64,000 nucleotides of DNA from Crambe crambe (Eukaryota; Porifera; Demospongiae; Poecilosclerida; Crambeidae): assembly GCA_963924555.1 (NCBI GenBank), contig OZ004581.1, forward strand, positions 4,774,001 through 4,838,000, given 5' to 3'. Shown piece after piece: positions 31,761 to 43,100 of the stretch. The position numbers and the translations under genes are program-made. Below the pieces are notes generated by a model. It was not told the origin of the DNA. It did not search any database and was given only the letters and a program-made list of their open reading frames with translations. Numbering within the stretch: position 1 is the first letter of the stretch; every line of letters starts with the position of its first letter.

Positions 31761-33023
31761 TCACAGTCTGTTCTTGAAGTCACCATAAGATAATTTTGGC
31801 AAAGATGGTAAGACTTCTTGAATACTGGCTGCCAAATCCAACAAGCTGCTGTCATCATCACGTGGAGCAACCACTTCAAGTCCAATTGGTAGACCATCAG
31901 ATGACAGACCACATGGGAGCGAGATACAGGGGACACCAGCGCAGGATTGTGGTATCGAATTATGAATATACGCAGCAAATGTTGAAAGGTTTTTTCCATG
32001 CACTTCCACCTCATTTGGACTTGGTCTTTTCACGGCAGGCAAAATTGTACTGGGGCACACAAAAGCTTTTAAATCATTCATTTTGAAGTAGTCATCAAAG
32101 AGCTGATGAATACTTGTCACTAGATGTTGACACTCTTCATATCTCTCAATAGAAATCTTGTCAGCATTTGTAAATACACCTTTGACAGCTGGATCATAAA
32201 TCTGCCTATACAGCTCATCAAATTTCACAGGGGCGTTTTGCTTCTCGAGATATTCTGGAAGAAGGCGGTATGCTTCATAAGTGACAAGCTCAATAGCTCC
32301 GCCAATAATTAGCTCAGCAAGCTCCTTAAAAGGAATATCAACCTCAACCAACTCGACTTTCGCTTCTTTTAGGCGCTCTAAAGCAACCTCAACAACTCGA
32401 GATACTTCATCATCTAACAGACTATAGTAATACTGACGAGGAACTCCAATCCTTACACCTTTCAGTGACCGTTTTGTAGGAGAATAAGATGTAATAACTG
32501 CTTTGTGAACTTGCTGAACAGTGTGGACATGCTGAGCAAAAATGCCGATAGTATCAGTGGAAGAGAGGGGACACACTGCAGACGTATCGTAAAGCTTTGT
32601 GGTTGGACGATATCCTACCACACCACATAAGGCAGCAGGAATACGTATAGAGCCACCTGTGTCAGTACCTAAGGAAAAAGACACCGCATTTATAGCAACA
32701 GCAGCAGCACTACCTCCACTAGACCCTCCAGCTATGTATCCAGATTTGTGGGGATTGTCGACTGCTCCAGTAGTTGGATTTTCAGATGTGATGCCGAAGG
32801 CTAGCTCATGCATATTTGTAATGGCAACATTTTTGTGTCCTGCATCTTCCAGGGAACGAACGATAAGAGAATAATCCTTAGGAATCCAGCCTTGCAGGCT
32901 TGGTGTTGAGGCTGAAGCTGGCAATCCACACCCTATGTTTGCCTTCACAGCAAACGTCATGTTCTTATCCAGAGGAGCTTCCCCAAGAAATTTTGGGTGG
33001 ACGATCTCGTTAAAAATGTTCAT
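31761..33023 (-). CDS. Amidase-signature hydrolase, intronless, bacterial type
   Basis: A single uninterrupted 420-aa frame, with an in-frame stop upstream of the ATG at 33023 and no earlier ATG. The amidase-signature catalytic triad is complete: Lys27 (in FAVKANIG), cis-Ser101 (in AGGSSGGSAAAVA) and nucleophile Ser125 (in GTDTGGSIRIPAALCGVVG). The 101-to-125 spacing equals that of FAAH (217-241). The segment NMHELAFGITSENPTTGAV and the length match bacterial mandelamide or indoleacetamide-type amidases more than animal FAAH, GatA or vertebrate amidases. No membrane segment or signal peptide is seen, so it is probably cytosolic. Such enzymes hydrolyse small aromatic or aliphatic amides to acid plus ammonia; the substrate here is unknown. 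It is unusual in this window in lacking introns while all neighbours have many, which supports horizontal acquisition. A bacterial contaminant is unlikely because repeat-rich sponge-like DNA flanks both sides. A processed retrocopy is an alternative. Confidence 0.9.
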   Translation of the reverse strand: MNIFNEIVHPKFLGEAPLDKNMTFAVKANIGCGLPASASTPSLQGWIPKDYSLIVRSLEDAGHKNVAITNMHELAFGITSENPTTGAVDNPHKSGYIAGGSSGGSAAAVAINAVSFSLGTDTGGSIRIPAALCGVVGYRPTTKLYDTSAVCPLSSTDTIGIFAQHVHTVQQVHKAVITSYSPTKRSLKGVRIGVPRQYYYSLLDDEVSRVVEVALERLKEAKVELVEVDIPFKELAELIIGGAIELVTYEAYRLLPEYLEKQNAPVKFDELYRQIYDPAVKGVFTNADKISIERYEECQHLVTSIHQLFDDYFKMNDLKAFVCPSTILPAVKRPSPNEVEVHGKNLSTFAAYIHNSIPQSCAGVPCISLPCGLSSDGLPIGLEVVAPRDDDSSLLDLAASIQEVLPSLPKLSYGDFKNRL

Positions 33024-34132
33024 CTTCTTAGAATCAGCCGAGCAGAAGTAGCTATTAGGTAACGATCGTCAGCACATTGCTAGGGGCGGATCTAGCTAGC
33101 GTATACGTACGTACGTACGTACGTACGTATAGCCCGGATTCCGGCCACGCCCATTTTGAGACTGAACCAATGGTTTGGTTGGGGGGCTAGAGAGGGGGCC
33201 TCCTCCTACACCTATGATTAGTCTTGCAGGCCACACTACACCTAAGGCTATGATGATTTAGTTGTAGCCTCACCATTTTGTGAATCTATACAAAAAATAT
33301 GCACATCATCTGATCCACCTAGTCTCGTGCGTGGGGTCGGGCCTGCAAGACTATGATCCACCTGGATCAGATGTGCATATTTATTTATTACTTTGCCAAT
33401 ATCGGATACCCGCGCAAGACTACAGGCAAATTAAAACTAGTATAATTGTGACACACCCTTTTTTAGTATGACATCATCATCCTCATATCATCATAAGTAC
33501 ATGCAGTTTAGCTATGATCCTATGTCTCCAAAACCAACAACAACAACAATAACAGCAACAACAACAAACAAAAAACTGTGTACATGTGCCAGTTCCGAGA
33601 GAGCAGCGGTTATGTTGGGAACTTAAGTTCCAGTAAGTTTCAGACAGCATTGGTTATGTGTGTCAAGCCATAGCTAGGTTGGGAACTGACTGCAAATGAG
33701 TGAGTATCATTAAGTCACTTGTGTTGGGCAATGTGACAAACTGAAGGCAGATAATTATAACCAGTCTAGTGGCACGCACATATCTATACAGTTAAAGTTA
33801 ACAACTTGACACAGATAGTTTTAATAGTAGCTAGCTATGACTGATACAATCATGTATAATTAGCTAGTGTCATCCCCTTCAGTAAACTTATGATTATCAC
33901 TGATTTCTGCTTTGTGTGTAAGACCTAACAGTACAGTTGTAAGATAATAGAGTAAAATAACATCAAAAGCTTCATATCTGTGTGGGAACTTGACTTGCAG
34001 AATGAGAGGGTTATTGAGAATCAAAGTTACGTCAGAAGATCAAGAGAAAGTAAGCAATGAAGCAAAAATAGAGAATACAGATTATTTTGAAACTCTTATA
34101 GATAGTAAGCTATAAAAATTCGTCCCTCCATT
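33024..34132. other. Intergenic region between amidase and receptor A, with ACGT repeat and a palindromic element
   Basis: A (ACGT)n run lies at about 33103-33130. An inverted-repeat element follows: GATTAGTCTTGCAGGCC (about 33218) faces GGGCCTGCAAGACTATGATC (about 33339), and ATATGCACATCATCTGATCC faces GGATCAGATGTGCATAT (about 33364). A CAACAACAACAATAACAGCA tract lies at about 33535-33565. The rest is AT-rich with no exon. Confidence 0.55.
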
Positions 34133-37100
34133 TTAGCATGCTGCAGCTTCTGCACTGACATTTGCTTCTTTTCCATGAAATCCATACTCTTCTTCATCCT
34201 CTTCTTTAATAACATTTCGATTTCTTATCACCATCTGTGGGGTATTCTCTGGTTCCATGGACTCATCATCTTCACTTTGTTTTGTGTTGATGTTTTGCTT
34301 ATGGATGGGACGACTGCTCACCAATTCAAAAGTGTTAGAAATGGCAGACCCAAGTGTACTTTCATTGCACCTTACTTCACTGCCTCTGGAAATGTTACTT
34401 AGCTTGGAAGATTTCACATCACTAGATGAAGTGGACCAAATCAGGATTTTTTTCTGGCATTTATTGCAGAGTAGCTTATTCATCCACAATTTCCATTCAT
34501 TTCGAGCATCTTCAAGTCGCAAGCAATACATCAAGAACAGATACAATCCGTGGAAAGCTGTGAGGACGATAAAAATGATCTGTACGATTGTAGCTACTAC
34601 TAAATTCCTGAATCCTTCAGTGGCAGCAATTCCAGCTCCCCAGCCAATTCCAAACAGAATGCACAGAGACACAACTACTATAAATCTCTTTCTCATTCTC
34701 AGCCATGCAGACTTGTCTTCATCACCAACTTTAGCTCTGTCTGCCTTACACAGGAGAGAGAAGATGATGAGGAGGAACATTATCCAAATGAAAATGTAGA
34801 TCACACCAAATGGCCCAATGAGTCCGATGTAAAATGGAAGACCGTAAGGACGACACCTACATTCATAACAATCATGAAACCTCCAAAATCAATGACGAAT
34901 ACAAAAAGCGCTACATATAATAGCTGAACACATGCCATAGTGCTTATAACTGTGCTAAAGCTCACAATTCTTTGTTATAGTAGTTGATCCATTTAGGGCC
35001 AATGCACACTCCAGTGATCACAAGAGGTACACCTGAAAAACATTAGTTGAGAGTTAAACTCCATAACATAGGTGGTGGATCAGGTCAGGCCAGTCAGACC
35101 CAGGAAAGGTTGATTATTAGCTAATCAGTGACTGTCAATCACTTAATATTGAAAGTGTCCTATGATGCTACAATGTTTTCAATTTCAGGCCTGACCAATC
35201 GAACCATACCCAAATTACTTTTATTAATTCTTAATGCAAGGATGTAGATAAAGGGGGGCTTTGGGAGATAAAGGAGAGACCTTAAACATTTCAGCTAGCT
35301 AGACTCCAATGACTATAGCTTCCTTGCTCTATAGAAGTTATCTACACCCTTGGTTAATGGGCTCATTTCACTCACTCCAAGACAAGATAGCAGCCTTTAG
35401 GGCATATCTGTTTTTGAAGAAAGATGGAATTCCAATGACAATCACCAAGTAAACATAGAGATCCAAGGCTTCTGCAGCCATTAAGAAGAAAGTAACCAGC
35501 ATGAAATAATGCACTCCTGCTCCAGCGATTGAACATATGATAACATATTTGGTGACTCTTGAGCTGATCATGAATGTAGTGTATATCCCAAGCAAGCTAA
35601 AACAGAAGTTGATGAGGAGGGGTGTGTTTTTGGCATGACGCAACTTTTTTGAGGAAAGATAAGTAAGAACCGTGATGAAGATACATACAGTGGAGACTGA
35701 AACTCCAATGTATGAGAGAGAGGTCAAGGTGTAAACAACTGCAGGTGGGGGTGAAATGTCAAACTGGGGACTGACATCCTGTAGGAAAAAGGGCAGTGAT
35801 GGGACAATTCAAGGCTCAATAATTATAGCTAGTAAGTATTACATGTCGTAGTGCTGTATGTATGTATATATTCTCCTATTACAATTAGTGTACTTAAACT
35901 CCCCCTTCCCCTGAAGTGTTTGATGTGGAAACTTTAAAATGGGTGTAGAAGTATCTCTGACTTCAGCATATAAGTATTATAGTGTTATAGCATTTTATGC
36001 CAGGTTATAATAGGAACTCACCATTAAAATGGCAAAATTGGTGAGATGGTCACATTCACATGTCACCATTTCTTCAGTTTCCATAGCAACACTACAGCCT
36101 CTACTTGACCAGTCACCGAATCCCTCTAGAGATAAAAAAAACAACAACAATAACATGAAGTCTCTGCAGTCACACTACTTGCAATAAGCTATGAACACAC
36201 CATCAGCCAATGGATCCCAGAAATTGCAGGATGCATTTGTTGCATTCTCAACTTCGGGCCTCTTGGTAAAGTTCAGCATTATAGGATCCTGAAGTCCTTC
36301 TACAAACTTGTTGCCAATGGAGACAGATGTGATTATTCCACCGACTGTAAAGTTGCTTTCGTCATGTTGTAGAAATAAAGATTCTGCTAAGTATATCACA
36401 TTAATGATCCTTATATCTGACTGGTTCAAATCTATGTCCTGGAATATGTTATCTGGAATAGCAATAGACGATACTGAATTGTTATCTCTTTCATAACTCA
36501 ATGATTGTTCTGGAATCTTATCATTATAACTGAGTGAGTCATATTCCAAAGCAGCACTGAAAGTTAGTCCACTGAATTGATCCACTTGTATATTTCTCGC
36601 AGCAAGAGACAGTAAGTGCTTAGACACCATCACACTTGTCTGATTCTCAGCAATTGGTATATTCAAGCCCACTGCATTAACAACATTCAGTATCCTGCAA
36701 TAAAAATGAAGAGCATGGCTATTCTAGAGATAAATATGCATAGATTTTTTCTTCTTTGACTTTGTTACTAGGGTGACTCAAGTATTTCCAGCAAGCAAAT
36801 GCCTTGTCTCAGTAGATAATATTTGAGCAAGTATAACAGAATTATACCTTGGTTGTCCCACCTTGCACCTCATTAATTTTTTGCACCTCATTTAATATCT
36901 GGAACTTTCAGATTTTGGATATTTTTATGATTAATTAGCAATTGCACAACAACAACTACCAGTATCAGCTACACTGTTCTAGGTTGTTAGTGCTAACTAT
37001 GAAAAAATTATAAACAACGCAGCATAACCACAACACTAGCTAATACCATTTTTCTGCACTAATTATCCAGCAGCCCTGGGAAAAAAGTTTGGATGAAAAA

Positions 37101-40100
37101 AGATGTAGCTATGATCTACAGCGAAACATCTTGTCAATCACTGTGTTCAAGTCGAGCCTGAACATGGAGCTTTTTCATTCACTCATCCATTTTGCTAAAT
37201 GAGCATACATATAATTATACCCAATTGCTTGTGGCTGGTATTTAACCTAGTCTCTGTATGCAGCCCCATGATATAATGATCACTTGCTTGTGATAAAATA
37301 CAGCCAGTTGCATGCAAGTTGCAAAATAGAACCACTCAATGTCAATACCAGTAAAAACTATGTGAGAGAAAAATGCTCTCATTTCAAGGTACCCACTAGT
37401 TAATATCAGGGAGTCCATATTGTCACGAGGGTAACTGGTATACTGTATGTATAATTAGCTATGCTATACTGTATAACCAATGTTGGATCACATGCATCAT
37501 GCCATAATATTCTCTGGTTGTGCCTGATAGCTGTATAACTTCATTCTTATGAGTTGAGTTGCTCTATGCAATAGTAAACTGACCTTGCAGATGCATTGTA
37601 CTCAGCCTGGCCAGCTTGCAACACAGAAGGATCAACTGCCATTATATTGTCCACTGTCCCAAGAATATCTTCAGATACCTATCAAATAGGTAAGAAGTGG
37701 GTAAAGGGGTGGGCTCAATCTACTAGTTAACATGATTCCCTTTCAGGTACATTCCCTTCCCAGGGTTTTCATTTAGGATTATACCCAAGGGGGGGGGGGG
37801 GGGGGGGGGCAAAATGAAGGTTGAGGAAAATAAGGGGGGGAAGCATATCTGTTGCACGCGGAAATTTTTTTGCCTAACCACACCCCCACTTTTGCCTGAC
37901 CACACCCTTTTGGATAAACTGCACCCACTTGATGATATTAATGACTTGTGTATTATCAATGGACATTGCCTACACATCATATCACTTATCAATATGTGTG
38001 CAGAGGAAGTTATACCAGCTCTAAGAGCTGGTACCAATTCCCTGAAATTCTTTGATCTATTCTTTCTAATAGCCTTGGGGGACTCATGCTTATCTAACTA
38101 AGAATAGTGCTATAAATATGGAATAGAAGGCTTGTTGTATTAACTATGTCATTTAGTTAATATTACTGAAATCCCAAGGGGGGCGAACCATTGCCAAGGG
38201 GGGGCGAATGCCCCTCCCCTAACTGAACCCCTGCTTCCCCTATGTACATGCCCCTCCCCATCTGTTGTGGGCACATGCCCCTCCCCCTCTATTGTAGGTA
38301 CATGCCCCTCCCCATCTGTTGCAGGGGGGGTCGGACAAGCTTTTCGCGAAATTGGCTCGCAAAGCTTTGCAAGAATAGACGCGCAGTAAAGAATGGTTGG
38401 AATGTAATTAACCTGATGTTTGATAGGCTGTTTCTCCAGGTTTAAGCGTTTGTAGATGATTTTACCTTGGCACAAGAAAGATCTAGTAAGCTAGTTGCTA
38501 GAAAGCAAACCAGTTTTAGCTGGGCTTTGAAATTCAGTTAGCAATTAACCTTTTTCTGAATCTCCAAAACAGGACGGGGGTCAGTCGATTTTCAGAAATC
38601 TACCTGTTAGATCTATCTACAGTCCAATTCAAGTTCATTCAAAGCGTACATATCTCGAGGAATAGCAACTTCCAAAAATGTATTGAAATTCTATGTGAAT
38701 AAAAAGTGCCTACTCAGCAATAATTGACCTTGTCCGACCCCCCCTGCATCTGTTGTAGGTACATGCCCCTCCCCATCTGTTTTTGGTACATGTCCCTCCC
38801 CATCTGTTGTAGGTACATATGGTGCAAGATTTCATGGGCTGAAAATCTTCGTGCTAAATCTCTACACATAGAAAATAGTGACAAGATAGACAATTGGCAG
38901 CTCTCAGAATATTCTCTCATATTATATTGAGAGCAGTAATGCACAGACCCTCTTATCCAGTATTAGATGCTATTTCTGCTATATATATGTATGTATGTGA
39001 TTGCTCTTGGGAAGTACAAGATGTCGTAATCATAACACACTGGCCACTTCACAGCTAGCTACAAAGTCATCATTATTATAGATGATGTTCAACTTCCAGA
39101 ACAAGTATTTAGCTTTACATAATATGGTTCTTCATATCATGTGCAGCAATTCTATTGACAAATTCATGGCAACAAACTTAGTAGTAAGATAGCTAATTTT
39201 TCAAGTATTAAAATGTATCAGCTGCTAATATCTTACATTTCTATCTTGTAATGCCATGGGATTAGAAGCTATTGAGTTCAGAAGAGTTGTCACTACTCCA
39301 ACTTCAACCGAACCAAGATTCTCTGTGTTGTTGGTGATGCTTTCCAGTTTAGAAGCAGCTGCTTCAGGATCACCTAAAAGCTGTACAAAATACATGCATA
39401 GCTATGTACATAATCTAATGGGAAAAATATTTTCTTAGCTCCATGTGAACTAAAGTAGTAGACCATTTATTATTAGTTGTACAGGGAAAGCTTGCTATAC
39501 AAAGTGGGATCTTTCTATCTGCGACAAGAGGACATTCAGGCAGTTGAATCTCAATAATACACAGTCTCTATAATAGTATTATTTCAGGGATTCCACATTA
39601 AAAGGTTCCTGATCATTCACTTACATCAGCCACTTGGCATAATCTTCGAGCTGTACTACTGAGATTGCAAGCCATTTGCAGTGGTTCCTCCCACATTCCT
39701 CCTGAATTGAAATCTCCTCCACACACTCGAACAGCCTCTCTCCTCAATGAACCAGCGGAGAGATTTCCACATGGACAAGGTAGAGTCACTACCTCCCCTA
39801 TAGCAGCCTCAGGCCATTGTATGGTGATGTCAATGCCTCCAGGCTCAACAGATGGGATGATGGTGTCTTCAGCTTCACAACCATCTATACATAGAGTTCA
39901 GCAAATGCCTAGTAGCTACAAATAATGATTGCTTGGGTAGCTATATCTATATTAAATGCTAAAAGATAAGATTTCCTGAATTATTAAAGATCAACATAAG
40001 AAGAGGGTGAGAGGTTATGCTAGTGAACTCAATTAATAAACTAACCAAATCTTTGTATGGCAGAGAATGTAACACTAATGCCATTTGTGTTTCTTGAAAT

Positions 40101-43100
40101 CTCATCTATAGCATTCCCAAAGACAGTTTCTAGCAGCTGAGTTAGTTCTGGACTTCCTCCACTTGAATTCATTAGTGTGACCATGACAGGAACAGTGAAG
40201 ACATCTGTGTCATTTGAAGAGTTGGTAGGAATCTTTCCTTGTACAGATGTGATCGTGGCATTACCAATCACAGTACCTGGCAACTGCATCAAAAGCTGTG
40301 GGTGGAGGGGTAGTATAAAAATGCAATTCATGTATTTTCCTGGTTTTAGGACATAGCTAACAGATAGAAAGAGAAGAAGAAGAAGATTAATGTTGCTAGA
40401 TCAAATGCCACTAGCTACTACTAATTATTAATTTTCTTTCTGTAGGAAAGGTAAGGGAGGCTGTAATATTTGAGAGAAGTATCTAGTATTATCGATCAAT
40501 TATGGACGGCAAGAAGATCATACTATGGTCCAGTGTTTCTTCTTAAAACATTATAAATGATGGCTTAAAAGCTAACAGCACCATAAACTCACCAGATCTA
40601 TATAGCTAGCTGGCTGCTAAAGTGGACCCTCCCAATTCAGTTATATATAGGTGGGTGGTGGCAGGATGATAGGAGAGCAGTAACAATTTTGAAAAAAGGA
40701 TAGTTTGCCTATTTTAGGTGCAGCTGATATTCACTAAGTTATATGTAGCTTCAGCCATTTTGACTACTCAAAGCCATCACTGTTTAAGAAGTGTTTTATA
40801 TCTCTCACTTGGTTAATAATGCTATTCATGACATCCTGTTGGTCCTGCAATGGATCCTGTCTCTTCCTTCTCCTAGTAACTGATTCAATACTCAGTTCAG
40901 TTGTGTACTGCACTATGCCTTTAATATTGACCACAACTTCATGAGAATCAGCTGTGTTTACAGAGTTTGAAGCATTACAATAGTAGTTCCCTCTGTCTTC
41001 AATGTTGACTTCATCCAGCAGCAAGTAAGGCAGCCTCTCCCCTTCCAGCAGAATTCCATCTTTATACCAGGAGATCTCAGGCTGTGGACTACCAACTACA
41101 TCACATGTCAAGTTAAGTTTGCCAAATAATGATGGAAAATCCAGGAGCACTGGAGGCTTTATTATCATGGTCATGGTCTGTTCTCGTTCCATCATAACTA
41201 CAATAAAGAGCAACTACATATAATTTTCTAGCTCCAGTCCTATTATGCTACTGTTCTTCAGTGAAGGGCTAATAGCATTATTTTCAAGCAAAATGCTATG
41301 GAATTGCTCAATATTATCATAGACTCCCTTCACTGTCTTCCATGCAATGTACAATATGTAGGTGTGCATAGATTACACCCCTTAAAACCTCTGACACTTT
41401 CAGATCTCAAATTTGTCAACACTGAGAGATATCCACTGTAGCTACCTATGTCACCACACCCACCAGTATGTCACCACACCCACCCTCCCTAATAACGATA
41501 TTCCTGAACAGGTGGCAAGCAAGGATTGCAAGAGACTTCATATTATAGACACTGAATTTGTCCAATTCATATTTTTGTCGGGTGTCTTGATTCGGTGGAA
41601 TGGACTAGTGAAATGGAACAGTGGAATGGAATACTGGAATGGTGGAATGCTTCAAAGAGCATACCTTATCAAGATCATCCAGCACATTGACATTATTCAG
41701 CCTTGGATGTAGCTATAGTGACAGTGGCTTGCTCGTTTTGCAGTGCTTTTGCAAGTGCAGTAAATGTAATTAACCTGATATTTAACAGACTCTTTCTCAA
41801 GCTTTAAACATTTGCATGCAGATAATTTTACCAGAGCACTAGCTAGAAACAGAATGTGTTATCTATCCCTGCTAGTAAGCTAGTTGCTTGCTAGCATAGC
41901 AGTTTCAGCTGGATTTTATGCTTTTCTGAATCTCCCAAACGTTCAATGGGGTTCAGTTGCTGTACAGGTTAGTATGTTAGCAAGCCCGTACGCAGGATTT
42001 TGAAAAGGGGGGTTACTAGGTTAATATACATGGAAAACCACACCCATTTTAATTACCACACCCCTTTAATTATCAAGAACAAAAATTAATTAGAAATCAA
42101 ATAATAAACTCGCATTTTCCATTCTACGTGGACGTTTCTTAAGGAAAAGTTTACACACTTCATCTATAGCTATTTAGTTCACATGAATAAGTGCCAGACC
42201 ACTAAGTCTCTTCTCAGCGTTTCAGGGCAGATCCAGATTTTTCACATTAGCATAAACTGAGTGGGAGAGTAGCAAAAATCCGAAGTAAAGTAAAATATTT
42301 GTCTTTCAAGGACTCAGCTCTTGTATCTGGACGATTTTCCTTAGGAACAGGGATTTCCACCGATAAAATTCTTCATCTTTTTGAAAATAGTAGCTCTTCA
42401 TTTTTTAAATTATGTAAAGCTAGTTGCACGAGACAAAGTCATGTGATCGTCACTGTCAAAGTTGTTAACACAATTAATTAAGGGAAACTGTTACTTTGAT
42501 CATCAAGTTGTTAATTGTGTAACCCAAACAGATTTCTAATTAATGAATTCATTAATTTCAAAGGGGGGTTACCAGTAACCCCCAAAAACCTCCCTTGTGT
42601 ACGGGCCTGGTTAGATCTAAGATTCTACAGTCCTGAGTCCACTCAAAATGAACATGCTAAAAATTGCCTACTCAGCAATAATTGAAAGCTAAAGCTATAA
42701 ACTTTGACCTTTGACCCAGGATGCTTTGGCTATGCACCTGTACTGTACAACCTGAACAGGAGAGCTCTGGCTTGATTCGTCACTGTCAATGATGATAGGA
42801 GAGTCAGCACTAGCTGGCTACCAGTTAGAGCCATGGTAGCTATGATCAGCCCATAGATACACCATGATTAGTCTAACTGCTATAAAAAAAACTGCTAAAC
42901 TTCACACAACAACCAAATGCCACGTGCTTAAATTTCCCTCCCGTGCGCGGTATTTTACCTTTTTTGATCTGCCTGCATGCATGTAGCTACGTACCAGGGA
43001 ACGGGGCTAGGCAGTCAGCGTATGCAAATCGAGCAAGCCACAGTTGAACGTGCTGGACGATCATGATGAAATATGCCCTTTACGAGCATTCCACCATTCC

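Noticed and set aside
34257-34799. 180-aa plus-strand open frame antisense to receptor A's last exon
   Set aside because: The minus strand encodes TM5-7 with conserved motifs (FHGLYLFLMYC). The plus frame is its shadow.
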